IMG/VR virus record: IMGVR_UViG_3300005529_000780
Coordinates: 1-28,213 of that record
Reading direction: 5' to 3' (one strand)
Origin: a virus
DNA length: 28,213 bases
Part shown: in pieces, positions 1 through 8,124 of the stretch
Layout of the letters: every line of letters starts with the position of its first letter
Numbering within the stretch: position 1 is the stretch's first letter
Translations under genes and position numbers: made by a program
The notes under the pieces: generated by a model
What the model was told of the DNA's origin: nothing
The model's input: only the letters and a program-made list of their open reading frames with translations
Database searches by the model: none

Positions 1-386
1 CCATTGGCCGCGTTCGGGCCGGTCAACTCACCGATCGAGACGGAAGTCGCTCCGGATGCCGAGTTGTAAAGCTCGGTCAGGATTGCATTGCGCGCCTGCG
101 CATTTCGCTCGGGCGTAAAAACCGCGCAGCCGCTAAAAGCGAGTGCGAGAATGAGGGCGAGCGCCGTCGCTTTCGCGATCGCCGCCGAGCCTGCTGGCGG
201 TTGCGGTTGCGCTTGTCCGGACTTTGTGAGCCCGCGTGACACGACATAGCTCGCGATCATGCCGGCGATCGTGAGGATCGCCGTGGGATCGATGTGCCAG
301 CCGAATGCTTGATTGAGGAGTGCGACGATCATGCCGATGGCTGTCATCCAGAACTCCGTGGTTTTGTATCCTGGTTTTGTTTGCAT
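1..386 (-). CDS. Holin-like membrane protein with internal lipobox (partial, runs off left edge)
   Basis: The frame is open from an ATG at 386 to the window edge, giving at least 128 residues. It begins MQTKPGYKTTEFW, followed by two hydrophobic segments (about residues 12-30 and 35-52), then a Pro/Gln linker. A third hydrophobic stretch ends in a lipobox-like LAFSGC. The N-terminal half matches the holin-like protein at 18471-18857 (KTTEFWMT against RTSEFWIT), so the two are probable paralogues. The start lies 5 nt after the stop of the winged-helix gene. A GTG just before the third hydrophobic segment could start a separate lipoprotein in the same frame. A role in lysis is inferred from topology and context; the C-terminus is missing. 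Confidence 0.6.
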   Translation of the reverse strand, partial: MQTKPGYKTTEFWMTAIGMIVALLNQAFGWHIDPTAILTIAGMIASYVVSRGLTKSGQAQPQPPAGSAAIAKATALALILALAFSGCAVFTPERNAQARNAILTELYNSASGATSVSIGELTGPNAAN

Positions 387-391
387 AGCTT

Positions 392-658
392 TTATTGCCG
401 GCGCTCGTGCGCGAGCGTGCCGGCGGCGGTGATTTTGAAATAGTCGGTCGCGCCGAGCTGGTCCGGCTCCACTTCCACCTGCTTTGCGCTTACTAGGAAA
501 ACGAGCGCGGCGCGCACTTCATCGAGGGTAAAACCAAAGTCGCGCTCCAGCATGTGCTCGATCGCCTGCGCGCGCATCGAGAGCATCGGGCGCTCGGCGA
601 GGTAACGCCGCACCTCGCGCCGGCAATCCTCACGGCGTTGCTGGTTTTCAGGAGGCAT
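392..658 (-). CDS. Small winged-helix protein (second copy; VpaChn25_0724-like)
   Basis: This 88-residue protein has a charged N-terminus followed by a winged-helix pattern: a helix around LDEVRAALVFLVSAKQV, then a beta-wing, ending YFKITAAG. The ATG at 658 was chosen over an upstream extension because GGAGGG lies 7 nt before it. It overlaps the end of the preceding gene by 11 nt. Length and pattern match the 89-residue protein at 15847-16116 (EEEVKAELQYLIDAG, GYRITKAG), which sits at the position of the Mu-like VpaChn25_0724 family next to small terminase. A DNA-binding or packaging-accessory role is inferred, not shown. Confidence 0.65.
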   Translation of the reverse strand: MPPENQQRREDCRREVRRYLAERPMLSMRAQAIEHMLERDFGFTLDEVRAALVFLVSAKQVEVEPDQLGATDYFKITAAGTLAHERRQ

Positions 659-1040
659 CGTTCTTGCCCTCCAGCCGTCCGATCGCGCGCATGAGATCAT
701 TGCTCAGCGAATTGAAGCTCTGGTTCAGCGACCCGATCTGCCCGGTCAACTCTCCAAACTTCGAGTCGTTATTACTGCGATTGTCCGAGAGCTTGTCGCT
801 GATCGTTTTCTCCAGTCCCACGATTTTCTCATCGAGACGGCCTATCTCGCCATCGACATACTCCTTGCGCGCGAACTCCTCATCGATCGACGGACTGCGC
901 CGGAAAGCCGCGCGGATCTGCACCGCATAATGCACCGAGGCCAGCACAGCCGTGATCGCCAAAAACAACCAGACAAAAAACTGCATCTGCGCCGGTGTGG
1001 TAGGAAAGTTTTCTGCGAGGAAAGGAATCATGGCGTTCAT
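648..1040 (-). CDS. Membrane-anchored coiled-coil protein (DUF2730-like, second copy)
   Basis: This 130-residue protein has one transmembrane segment at about residues 20-42, a SIDEEFARKEYVDGE linker, and a long heptad-rich, Asn/Ser/Lys-rich helix to the C-terminus. The architecture equals that of Mu-like DUF2730 proteins found just before the terminase genes, and of the protein at 16116-16610 in this window. The ATG at 1040 overlaps the fibre stop codon (ATGA), so translation is probably coupled to the fibre gene. Finding this protein after the fibre rather than before the terminase suggests a duplicated cassette. An alternative role is an inner-membrane lysis or spanin-like component. Confidence 0.6.
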   Translation of the reverse strand: MNAMIPFLAENFPTTPAQMQFFVWLFLAITAVLASVHYAVQIRAAFRRSPSIDEEFARKEYVDGEIGRLDEKIVGLEKTISDKLSDNRSNNDSKFGELTGQIGSLNQSFNSLSNDLMRAIGRLEGKNDAS

Positions 1041-3712
1041 CGTCTTCCGATTTCAAAGCAGTCCATCAGCACTGCTTTTTGAACCGCCTCAGTATTGTTG
1101 ATGATGATTTGCGGGAGGCCCGCTCCGTAGAAATTTGTGGCGCTAGACGACCATACCTCGGTGGACCAGACACCGTTGGTCTCGACGGAGATGCCGACGT
1201 AGCCGTTGTAACACTTCACCGAAATCCAATGCCATGACGTGTCGGCAGCGACACCGGAATCCGCGACTGAACTCCCGTTCGCAAACGCGCGATAGTTCGC
1301 GTTCGAGCCAGGGTTAATGTCGATATAAACGCCATTGTCCGGCAGCGAATCGCCGCCAAGTGTCAGCCCGACGCCATAGCGGACGTTGGAAATACTGGTG
1401 AGCCGAAAATGCACGCGGAACTCGAAAATCGAATCGCTGAGCGCCATCGGGCGTTGCCCATTCACCGCCGCGTAAGTGCTGCCGTTTGCGTTTGCGGTGT
1501 TCGAGACTTTTAAAATGCCGTCGTAATAATCACCGCTCGTCGGCTGATAGCCCGCGAGCGTGATCGTGCCGCTGGCGGCCCATCCCCAGGCGCCGTAAAC
1601 GCTGCCGATATAGCTGGTGAAATCGTCGCGGACGACATTCCATTTCGGCCACGGATACACATCGTCGCGCACGGTGTTTGGCCTCTCGATCTTCTCATTT
1701 CCTTCGAGGCTGACCACAAAACCATTGTGCAGATGCGTCGGCGAGATAGCAGTCGCCGATGCGTAATCAACCAGGCCGTAAAAATCGGGCGACAAATCGA
1801 CGTATTTAAGGCCCGCACCGGTGTCGCTCAGCTCGCTGTAGAGCCTCCAGTTTCCGTTGGGCAGATGCACGTAACTGCATACCTCCATGTCAGAGGTCTC
1901 ATTCGTGCAACGCGCCCACGGCCCGACAGCGGTCGGTCCGCTGGCGATATTCTGAGAGCCTTGGTAGTAGGCCAAATAGTAACGCGGGCCGACTTTAAAA
2001 ATCTGCGCGTCGCGAAAGAAATTTCCGCTTCCGCCAGTGACGGTGAGTTGAGTTGGCGTCGTCCAGCTCGCAAGCGCGCCATCGGTGCTCTTCATCCAAT
2101 ACTGCGTTTGGACCGTTTGACCCGAATTTGCCTTTGTGAACGTGATGTAAAACGAGCCGTCGTCGTCTACGAAGGGATGCGGTCCCCATGTATATTCGCC
2201 TGCGCTTACAACCGCCGAAGTTGATACCGTCACCGGCGATGTGAAATTCACCCAGTCTTTGGTTTTCACATAGGCCCAATAGGCGACGTTGCCGTAGTTG
2301 CCCGTTTCAAACACGATCACCCATTCGCCGCGATACCGTGCCACTCGGCACGTCGCCACGTCTCCAATGCTGCCGGATAAATCGACGACCGGATTCCCGC
2401 TATTGCGCGCGGTGAACGTGATGCCGTCGACGGAGTCGTAGAGAAAAAGCCGGTTATCCCGCGTGCCGCTGACGTCCTTGAAGAAACCGCCGATGAATTT
2501 CACATTCGTGTGCAGCATTTGCGGATCAAACACGGTGCTGCCCGTGCCGCTGGCAACTACTCCACCGGCACTCGCGAGGTTAGCTGCAGTCGCCGCCGTG
2601 TCAGTGCTGCCGGCGCCCGCGCTTTGGCGCAACCCGGTAACGCTCGCCGGAAAGCGCGTATCGTTGCCGATCGCCGCAGTGCTCGACGTTGTGCCGGTTG
2701 ATACGGTAAGTGTGATCGTTCCGCCGCTAGTGCTGCTCGTCATGAGCGTGCCGGGCGCGACCGTGGTGATGCTCCCGCCGAGAGCGGTCGATGCGCCGTT
2801 GATCGTAATCGCGCCGCTGCTAACCAGGTTTGCATTTGGCACCGTGCCGGTGATGCCACTGAATCCCGCGAGCGCGAGACCACCATTCGTCGTCTGGAGA
2901 TTCGTCGGGGTTGTGGCAGACGTCACGAGTCCTTTTGAGTTCACCACATAGCTGCCGTTGCCGAGATTGACTGTGGTGCCGGTAATCACCGTGTTTAATG
3001 TGAGCGTGGTGCCGCTGAGTGTCGCGTCTCCGCCGATCACCAGACCGATCGTAATCGCGCCTTGCGAGCCGCTGAGTGTCAGGCCCGCGCTCGACGAGGT
3101 TACTTTTTGCACGTATCCGCCGGAGACGGTCCCAGCCGTGCCGCTGAGTGTAGAACTCCCGCTCGTGGCGGCATAAGTCGCGGTGCCGCTCAATCCCGCA
3201 GTGCCGCTGCTAGCAAACTGCGAAGGCGTCAGGCCACCGAATTTCTGCGAATCGACCGCCGTGCCGGTCACAGACAAGGCATCCGTGATTCCGTAGCCGG
3301 CGAGCGTGGTCGGTTTGCCGCTCAGCGAGCTAAACGCGCCGTCGAAGCTGCTCGTGCCTGCGCCGATCTGCGTGCGGAAGCTCGCGGCGTTCGTCGCGCT
3401 GGTCGCGAGCGTGCCGAAAAACGCATTGACGCCGATGTTATCGAGCGTGCTCGAATGCGCCTGCACGTTGGTCCCGATCGCGAGGCCGACGCGGGTGCGG
3501 AATGTCCCCGCGTCCACCGCGTGAAATTTCCCGTCCGTGCCGGTGGCGAGGAACGCGCCAAGGCCGTTGGTGCCGCTGGTGATTGCGATCGGCGGCAGCG
3601 CGCTGTTTGTGCCCGAGTTGATCGTGATGTCGTCAAAGCTCGGGTGGGTGCCGGCGAAGGTGGTGGCGAGCGCGCCGAGCGAAACGAACAGGGTGAGAAG
3701 GAGTTTTTTCAT
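1037..3712 (-). CDS. Tail fibre/spike with repetitive shaft and GH43-like propeller
   Basis: This is the largest protein here, at 891 residues. Residues 1-21 look like a Sec signal (MKKLLLTLFVSLGALATTFA). Residues about 22-400 are a Gly/Ser/Thr-rich shaft with repeated LSGTA-type units and IGxGTxxxxA-type phage-fibre repeats. Residues about 400-690 resemble a five-bladed glycosidase propeller, with EYTWGPHPFVDDDGSFYITF near 505-525 recalling GH43 blade motifs. Residues about 690-891 look like a concanavalin/LamG-type beta sandwich. This suggests host-surface glycan binding or cleavage; catalytic residues could not be confirmed. The gene is the last of the structural run and overlaps the next gene by 4 nt. 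Confidence 0.75.
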   Translation of the reverse strand: MKKLLLTLFVSLGALATTFAGTHPSFDDITINSGTNSALPPIAITSGTNGLGAFLATGTDGKFHAVDAGTFRTRVGLAIGTNVQAHSSTLDNIGVNAFFGTLATSATNAASFRTQIGAGTSSFDGAFSSLSGKPTTLAGYGITDALSVTGTAVDSQKFGGLTPSQFASSGTAGLSGTATYAATSGSSTLSGTAGTVSGGYVQKVTSSSAGLTLSGSQGAITIGLVIGGDATLSGTTLTLNTVITGTTVNLGNGSYVVNSKGLVTSATTPTNLQTTNGGLALAGFSGITGTVPNANLVSSGAITINGASTALGGSITTVAPGTLMTSSTSGGTITLTVSTGTTSSTAAIGNDTRFPASVTGLRQSAGAGSTDTAATAANLASAGGVVASGTGSTVFDPQMLHTNVKFIGGFFKDVSGTRDNRLFLYDSVDGITFTARNSGNPVVDLSGSIGDVATCRVARYRGEWVIVFETGNYGNVAYWAYVKTKDWVNFTSPVTVSTSAVVSAGEYTWGPHPFVDDDGSFYITFTKANSGQTVQTQYWMKSTDGALASWTTPTQLTVTGGSGNFFRDAQIFKVGPRYYLAYYQGSQNIASGPTAVGPWARCTNETSDMEVCSYVHLPNGNWRLYSELSDTGAGLKYVDLSPDFYGLVDYASATAISPTHLHNGFVVSLEGNEKIERPNTVRDDVYPWPKWNVVRDDFTSYIGSVYGAWGWAASGTITLAGYQPTSGDYYDGILKVSNTANANGSTYAAVNGQRPMALSDSIFEFRVHFRLTSISNVRYGVGLTLGGDSLPDNGVYIDINPGSNANYRAFANGSSVADSGVAADTSWHWISVKCYNGYVGISVETNGVWSTEVWSSSATNFYGAGLPQIIINNTEAVQKAVLMDCFEIGRR

Positions 3713-3717
3713 GTGGG

Positions 3718-4254
3718 TTAGCCGAGGGAAGTCATGATCACGCCGCCGTTGTTCCAGGGCTGGCCGACGGCGTGCGGGTCGCTGGTGGGGAGCGCCGCGA
3801 GGAACGTGGTATAGAACGCTGCGAAACCGCCTTGAGTGAGATACGTCGGGCCGCCCTCGCTGGTCGTTGGTCCGCTAATGATGCGCGGCTGCACGCTCAC
3901 TGCGAAATTCGCCGCGATCTGCAATTCATCGTCCACCGTCCAGTCGAGCTCGAAGTCCATCGAGACGGCGCCTTTGCCATTCATGTAATCGATCAGCCGA
4001 GTATCGCTGCAATCGAGCACGCCGGTGAAGGTGTAATCGTTTTCCGCCGTAAAATCGTCGAGATATGCCTTGACCGCGGGCGAGCTTCCCTGCGTGCCGA
4101 GCGCGAGCTGGAAATAAGGATTCTCGCCGGGCGATTGGTTGGCTCCGGACTGCTGCGTGATGATCGTGACCGGCACCTGCGCGCCGGCCTTGATCGCCGT
4201 GGTGGACGTCAATTTGGCCAAGCCCGTGGAGAGTTCGAGGGTGATGTTTAACAT
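3718..4254 (-). CDS. Hypothetical virion protein upstream of fibre
   Basis: This protein has 178 residues and is beta-rich, beginning MLNITLELSTGLAKLTST, with no signal peptide or membrane segment. Its final 30 residues are Gly/Asn/Pro-rich (PHAVGQPWNNGGVIMTSLG). It sits 5 nt upstream of the fibre gene and 3 nt after the putative-Ig gene, in one uninterrupted minus-strand run. I do not recognise a family. Position suggests a connector, baseplate or fibre-attachment component. The reading frame itself is secure: it is free of stops, tightly packed and codirectional. Confidence 0.6.
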   Translation of the reverse strand: MLNITLELSTGLAKLTSTTAIKAGAQVPVTIITQQSGANQSPGENPYFQLALGTQGSSPAVKAYLDDFTAENDYTFTGVLDCSDTRLIDYMNGKGAVSMDFELDWTVDDELQIAANFAVSVQPRIISGPTTSEGGPTYLTQGGFAAFYTTFLAALPTSDPHAVGQPWNNGGVIMTSLG

Positions 4255-4257
4255 TGG

Positions 4258-5271
4258 CTACGGTTCATTGGAGGTGGCGCCGGCATCCGCGATGCGCTCG
4301 GTGATTTTGAAAGTGAAAGGTTTGCTGCGGTATTTCCGCCCGCTGCGCAGGACCGCCAGCTGCATCTGTAGGGTGAGCACGCGCGGGGTGCCGTCGGCGT
4401 TATCGGCGAGGTCCTGGATGGCGTCCTTGACCGGGCTGGCATCGAGATCGAGAGCGAACTTGTAGTAGCTGCTGCCATCGACCGTGGTCTTCGCGACCGA
4501 GCCGGTGATCGTCATGTCGATGACCGGCGCATTTTCATCCATGATTTTGCCGGTGAGCCAGAGCGTGGTCACATCGTCGACATTCCCGTTTTGATCCACA
4601 GCCACCGCGAGCGTCGCCGTGTCGCTCTGGAAAAAATCGATCGCGCTGTTTTCCATGAAAAAACTGCGCACCGCACGCGGCGGCAGCAGGCTGAACTGGA
4701 GGTCGACCAGCGTGAGGTCGGCATGCAGCCAGGGGAGATAAAGCGGGTGCTCGGAGACGGTGAAGGTAAAGCTGAGCGGCGCGCTGTCGCCCGTCGCGTT
4801 TGTTGCGGCCACGGTGACTGCATAGCTGCCTGCAGCCGGCGGCTGGCCGCTGAGCAGCCCGGTGTCGGTGTCGAGATCGAGCCACGAGGGCTTGAGCGAA
4901 GCCGCCCAGCTCGTGGGCGCGCCGCTGGCGAGGAGCTGGATCGAGACTTCCGCCGCGAGATCGAATGGCGAAAGCACCGGGGCGGTTATGACCGGCACGG
5001 CTTCCGCGACTTCAAAACGAATGACACCCGAGACCAGCAGCGGCGTGGTATCGGCAACCGCCACGGTCACATCGTAGGTGCCAGCCGTGGGAAAGCTGCC
5101 GGAGATGAGCGCGGAATTGGTGAGCCCGCCGCCGTAGCCGCCCGAGATGGTGATGGAGTTTTCCGGCGCATCGGAGAGCGTCCAGACCGGGCTCTGCAGC
5201 GCGCCGGGCTCGTAGGTGACAAATTGATTGATGAGGCGTCCGGCGACGACGTCGATGGTGGCAAATGGCAT
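4258..5271 (-). CDS. Putative-Ig (He_PIG-type) domain structural protein
   Basis: This 337-residue protein holds at least two beta-sandwich repeats. The signature W-x-D-x-D-T-G-L-L-S-G-x-P (SWLDLDTDTGLLSGQPPAAG, about residues 128-147) followed by YAVTVAATNATGD is typical of putative-Ig/He_PIG domains. A second region before it (SFPTAGTYDVTVAVAD) has the same end-strand pattern. The C-terminal 150 residues form a different domain rich in DLD, TLWLTGK and KFALDLDASPVKDA. No signal peptide is seen. It probably forms part of a tail or adsorption structure alongside the neighbouring Ig protein and the fibre. The exact virion role is unknown. Confidence 0.65.
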   Translation of the reverse strand: MPFATIDVVAGRLINQFVTYEPGALQSPVWTLSDAPENSITISGGYGGGLTNSALISGSFPTAGTYDVTVAVADTTPLLVSGVIRFEVAEAVPVITAPVLSPFDLAAEVSIQLLASGAPTSWAASLKPSWLDLDTDTGLLSGQPPAAGSYAVTVAATNATGDSAPLSFTFTVSEHPLYLPWLHADLTLVDLQFSLLPPRAVRSFFMENSAIDFFQSDTATLAVAVDQNGNVDDVTTLWLTGKIMDENAPVIDMTITGSVAKTTVDGSSYYKFALDLDASPVKDAIQDLADNADGTPRVLTLQMQLAVLRSGRKYRSKPFTFKITERIADAGATSNEP

Positions 5272-5274
5272 GGC

Positions 5275-6177
5275 TTAGCTTGCCTCCAGTCCGATAGTAT
5301 TGGCGTCGAGCACCTCGGTGCTGCGCGCGCCGGGAATGCCGAAGCTGCCGGTCGCGGGAACCACCAGCAGCGGATCGCCGCCGGACGGGGTGACCGTGAG
5401 CGCAAGGTGGCGCTGCATCGCGCCGCAGGTGAGTTTTACCGGGAAATATCCATACTCCGTGGGCGTGCCGGTGATGTTCGAGCCGCTCACGGCAAGACCG
5501 GCGGGCAGCCCGGTCGCGCCGACCACCGGCGAATCGCCGATGTCGTCGCTGATCGTGTAGGTGAAGCTCGATCCGTGCGCGACGCTTGCGGTTGCTGCGC
5601 TGGTGATGTCGTGCTGCGAGCGGCCCGCCTGCTTTGCGACCAGCGTGCAGGGTGAGCTCAGGCCGGCTGCGGCATTTCCTGTTGCGCCGCCGGGCGCGGT
5701 CGTCACGGCGGTGAAATGGCCGCTATCGGCCACCGTGGCGACCGTTACGGGATATGCGAACAACGTCCCGCCATCGTCGATGCTCACGCGGTCGCCCACT
5801 GCGAGCCCGTGCGAGGCGAGCACGAACGTGCCACTGCTGATCGTCATCGAGCGCCCGTCGGCGGTCCATTTTTTGACGACGATCGTCTGCGTGGTGCTCG
5901 CCATGTCGCCGCCGCGCACCGAGGCATCGAACGTCACCGCGTAGGTGCGGTTTGCATCGGTAAAAACGTCGGTGCAGGCGAGCTTCAAGCCGAGCGCGCG
6001 ATCGACGGGGTCATCGGTCGGCGCGCCGAGCGAAAGACTGCTCGCCGCAAACCCGGCAATCGCCAGTCCAGCCGCGTAAACGTAGGAGGCATTGCGGCAG
6101 AGAATCGGGACGTGATAGTAAACGCCGGCATCGAGAATGCCGGGCGTCACCGGAGCGATGAAGACGGGGTCGCTCAT
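5275..6177 (-). CDS. Putative-Ig domain structural protein
   Basis: This 300-residue protein carries a C-terminal putative-Ig repeat (GLPAGLAVSGSNITGTPTEYG, about residues 223-243, then a strand FPVKLTC). Its N-terminal region (about 1-100) matches the start of the neighbouring He_PIG protein only in style. The middle contains a loop-rich beta module around GLAVGDRVSIDDGG. It starts with ATG directly against the stop of the gpG-like gene and precedes the other Ig protein by 3 nt. Ig-like repeats on virions commonly mediate weak surface binding, and that role is inferred here. Confidence 0.65.
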   Translation of the reverse strand: MSDPVFIAPVTPGILDAGVYYHVPILCRNASYVYAAGLAIAGFAASSLSLGAPTDDPVDRALGLKLACTDVFTDANRTYAVTFDASVRGGDMASTTQTIVVKKWTADGRSMTISSGTFVLASHGLAVGDRVSIDDGGTLFAYPVTVATVADSGHFTAVTTAPGGATGNAAAGLSSPCTLVAKQAGRSQHDITSAATASVAHGSSFTYTISDDIGDSPVVGATGLPAGLAVSGSNITGTPTEYGYFPVKLTCGAMQRHLALTVTPSGGDPLLVVPATGSFGIPGARSTEVLDANTIGLEAS

Positions 6178-6786
6178 TTAGAGGTTCCCTCCTTTTTGCA
6201 ATGCTGCGCCGATGAACCGGCGGGCTCCGCGCGCGGCGGCTTCGCCAAATTGATCGTTGCTCGGCAACAGCGAGCGGTCCTGCGACTGCGTCACGCTGCG
6301 CACCATCACGTAAAGCGCGACGAATGATTTTCCGTCGGCGGTTTTCATCGCGATAAACCGCGTTCCTTTTGGGATGAAAAGTTTGAGCTGGTCCCAGAGC
6401 TGCGCGGGACGGCGGTTGTAGGCGATCGCGTTGATCGGGATGCAGAGCGCCTTCGCGTTGATCGGGCGGATCGTGACGTCGCGAAACGCGCGGACCATGC
6501 CGGGATGATTGATGGTGAGCGTCGCCGCATCGGCATCCGCGGTGAGCGCGCCCGGTTGCGCGACTTTTTCCGCAGCCTGCGCGAGATGGTTCGACGGCGA
6601 AGCGCCCAGGCTGTCAGCGGTCTTGTGGCGCTCGGCGGCAATCGCGCGCAGATAATCCTCGGTCAAATACTGCACTTCCGCGCCCATTGCCTGGTGCAGC
6701 TCCATGCGGCCCGAGCCATGCAATGCGCTGGCGACGCGGCGCAGCGTTGCGCTCAGTTTTTCCGTGCCGGAAATGGTGACGTTCAC
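6178..6786 (-). CDS. Virion morphogenesis protein (Mu gpG-like)
   Basis: This 202-residue protein begins VNVTISGTEKLSATLRRVAS. The GTG start at 6786 overlaps the upstream stop (GTGA) and has AAGGAG 8 nt before it, so it is preferred over longer open frames. The first 70 residues are helical, as in Mu gpG-type tail-completion/virion-morphogenesis proteins (SATLRRVASAL, EVQYLTEDYLRAIAAE). The central part is beta-rich, and the C-terminus is helical (FGEAAARGARRFIGAALQKGG). Position directly after the gpF-like gene matches the Mu gpF-gpG order, although here both come after the capsid gene. A function in head-tail joining is inferred from the family. Confidence 0.6.
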   Translation of the reverse strand: MNVTISGTEKLSATLRRVASALHGSGRMELHQAMGAEVQYLTEDYLRAIAAERHKTADSLGASPSNHLAQAAEKVAQPGALTADADAATLTINHPGMVRAFRDVTIRPINAKALCIPINAIAYNRRPAQLWDQLKLFIPKGTRFIAMKTADGKSFVALYVMVRSVTQSQDRSLLPSNDQFGEAAARGARRFIGAALQKGGNL

Positions 6787-7646
6787 GCGGCCAGCTCCTT
6801 TCGCAACACGGCCTGCAGATCGGGCGAGAGCCGCGCAAACACGTCGTTGACTTCCTGCTCGCCCGGCGTGAGCTGCGCGCGCATCGGCGCTGGGATTTCG
6901 TTTTCCTCGATCAAGCCGAGATCGATGCACTCCGCGCGCGGGACGGCGCGCGTGGCCATGCCGCTGTTGAATGCAAAGGGAGGGAACGGATTTCCGAGCG
7001 TGTCGTCGAAACCGCCCGCGCCATCGCCCAGCGCTTCCCAGATCGGCGAATCTTTGAGCGCGATCATCGGTGCCTTGGCCGCACCTTCCCAATCGCAAAA
7101 CTCGCCAGCATCATGCCATCTTTCCTGCCAGCCGGCGGAATGACTCTCCGCCGAGCCGCGCGGGATCTCGCGGTGGTAAAGCCGCACCAACTCCCATGCC
7201 GGATATTCGCGCCGGGCGTATTCGCTGTTACCCGCGAGCACGCGCCCGAAGTTCGCCGCCACGCGCACGTTGGTCGACAGCATCAGGTCGATGCGGCCTT
7301 CGCTCGAGAGATCGCGCAGCGAGCCCCGTTCCGCCGGCGGGATCGCCGCCATGTCCTGCGGAAAACCGCGCTCCGGGTCATAGCCGAGCGACTTGAGCTT
7401 GCGCATCATCCGCAGCCGGGCGGTGGCGATGTTGTTTTTGCCCGCGAGCAGATCGTCCACCACGTCGGCCAGCTCCTGCACCGCCTCCGCATTCGTCATG
7501 CGGGCGGAGAACACCGAGCGCAGCCGCAACTGCCGCGAAAGCCCGCGAATATCCGCCGATGAAAAATCGGTCGGGAACAACGTGCGCCCGCGCCAATGCG
7601 TTTGCGCCGGAGTCGCGCGCGGAGTCTGGTCGAAGGCGACGCTCAC
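6783..7646 (-). CDS. Minor head/morphogenesis protein (Mu gpF-like)
   Basis: This 287-residue protein includes RIDLMLSTNVRVAANFGR, the gpF-type R-x-D/E-x-I/L-x-x-T-N-x-x-x-A-x-x-x-G-R motif, followed by a Trp-rich tail region. The GTG at 7646 is chosen because GGAGG lies 9 nt upstream. Longer starts would fold the 7669-7766 heptad repeat element into the protein. The C-terminus carries LTPGEQEVNDVFARL, which recurs almost exactly in the small membrane protein at 18894-19094. In Mu, gpF follows the portal; here it lies about 5 kb later, after the capsid, so the module is rearranged. The family role is a minor capsid protein involved in head assembly. Confidence 0.6.
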   Translation of the reverse strand: MSVAFDQTPRATPAQTHWRGRTLFPTDFSSADIRGLSRQLRLRSVFSARMTNAEAVQELADVVDDLLAGKNNIATARLRMMRKLKSLGYDPERGFPQDMAAIPPAERGSLRDLSSEGRIDLMLSTNVRVAANFGRVLAGNSEYARREYPAWELVRLYHREIPRGSAESHSAGWQERWHDAGEFCDWEGAAKAPMIALKDSPIWEALGDGAGGFDDTLGNPFPPFAFNSGMATRAVPRAECIDLGLIEENEIPAPMRAQLTPGEQEVNDVFARLSPDLQAVLRKELAA

Positions 7647-7668
7647 GGGCGGAAACCTCCGGTTTCGC

Positions 7669-7764
7669 ATTGCTGATTGCCGATTGCTAATTGCTGATTG
7701 GCAAAAATGGCGGCGCAGCCGCGATGCGTCCTCAATTTGCAATTAGCAATTAGCAATTGGCAAT
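7669..7764 (-). repeat. Heptad inverted-repeat element 1
   Basis: The gap between two late genes is filled by a structured element. Four ATTGCNN heptads at 7669-7696 plus a partial one face four CAATTNG heptads at 7733-7760, making opposed arms. Between them is a GC-rich core containing CGGCGCAGCCGCGATGC at 7711-7727, which recurs exactly at 16696-16712. Read on the minus strand, the element would fold as an imperfect AT-rich stem capped by a GC hairpin. It probably belongs to a dispersed host repeat family; that is inference. Confidence 0.75.
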
Positions 7765-8124
7765 TCACAAAGTCTCCTCCGGCCCGGCGTTCAGCCCGGT
7801 GAGCACCGCGCGGCCCATCTGGCTCGCCAGCTCATTCGCCAGCGCCGGGTCGCGATTGATCTCCTCGAGCAAATGCGGCAGCAGCGCGCGCAGCCCGCGC
7901 AACGCCTCCAGGTCGCCCGCGTGCAACGCCGCGGCAACCGCCTTGCAAAGCGGCTGCATGTCGCTTTCAAACGCGCTGGCGGCAGCAGTTTTTCCGGCTT
8001 CCGGCTGGAAGCTGACATTGGCGAGCTGCAGTTCCGCGATGAGCCGTTGCGCTTCCTCGCGCTTCGGCCCGGTCATGAGCGGCAGCGACTTCGTAGCGGC
8101 AGTGGTGAGAGCGGCGAGGTTCAT
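7765..8124 (-). CDS. Hypothetical small protein between DUF1320-type and gpF-like genes
   Basis: This 119-residue protein is entirely helical in pattern, beginning MNLAALTTAATKSLPLMTG, with Leu/Ala-rich amphipathic helices (EALRGLRALLPHLLEEINRD) and an acidic tail ending GPEETL. Its ATG overlaps the upstream stop (ATGA) and its stop abuts heptad repeat element 1. No membrane segment or signal is present. I do not recognise the family. By position it is a head or head-tail connector accessory. Confidence 0.55.
   Translation of the reverse strand: MNLAALTTAATKSLPLMTGPKREEAQRLIAELQLANVSFQPEAGKTAAASAFESDMQPLCKAVAAALHAGDLEALRGLRALLPHLLEEINRDPALANELASQMGRAVLTGLNAGPEETL

Noticed and set aside
1037-3712. 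Diversity-generating retroelement target in the fibre
   Set aside because: No reverse transcriptase or template repeat was seen in the window, and the repeats are shaft repeats rather than an adenine-variable tail.
7647-7742. N-terminal extension of the gpF-like protein through the heptad repeats
   Set aside because: It would translate the repeat as ISNRQSAMRN-type sequence; a GTG with GGAGG at 9 nt spacing lies just after the repeat.
7669-7764. CRISPR array
   Set aside because: Units are 7 bp without spacers and are arranged as inverted arms, with no cas genes nearby.
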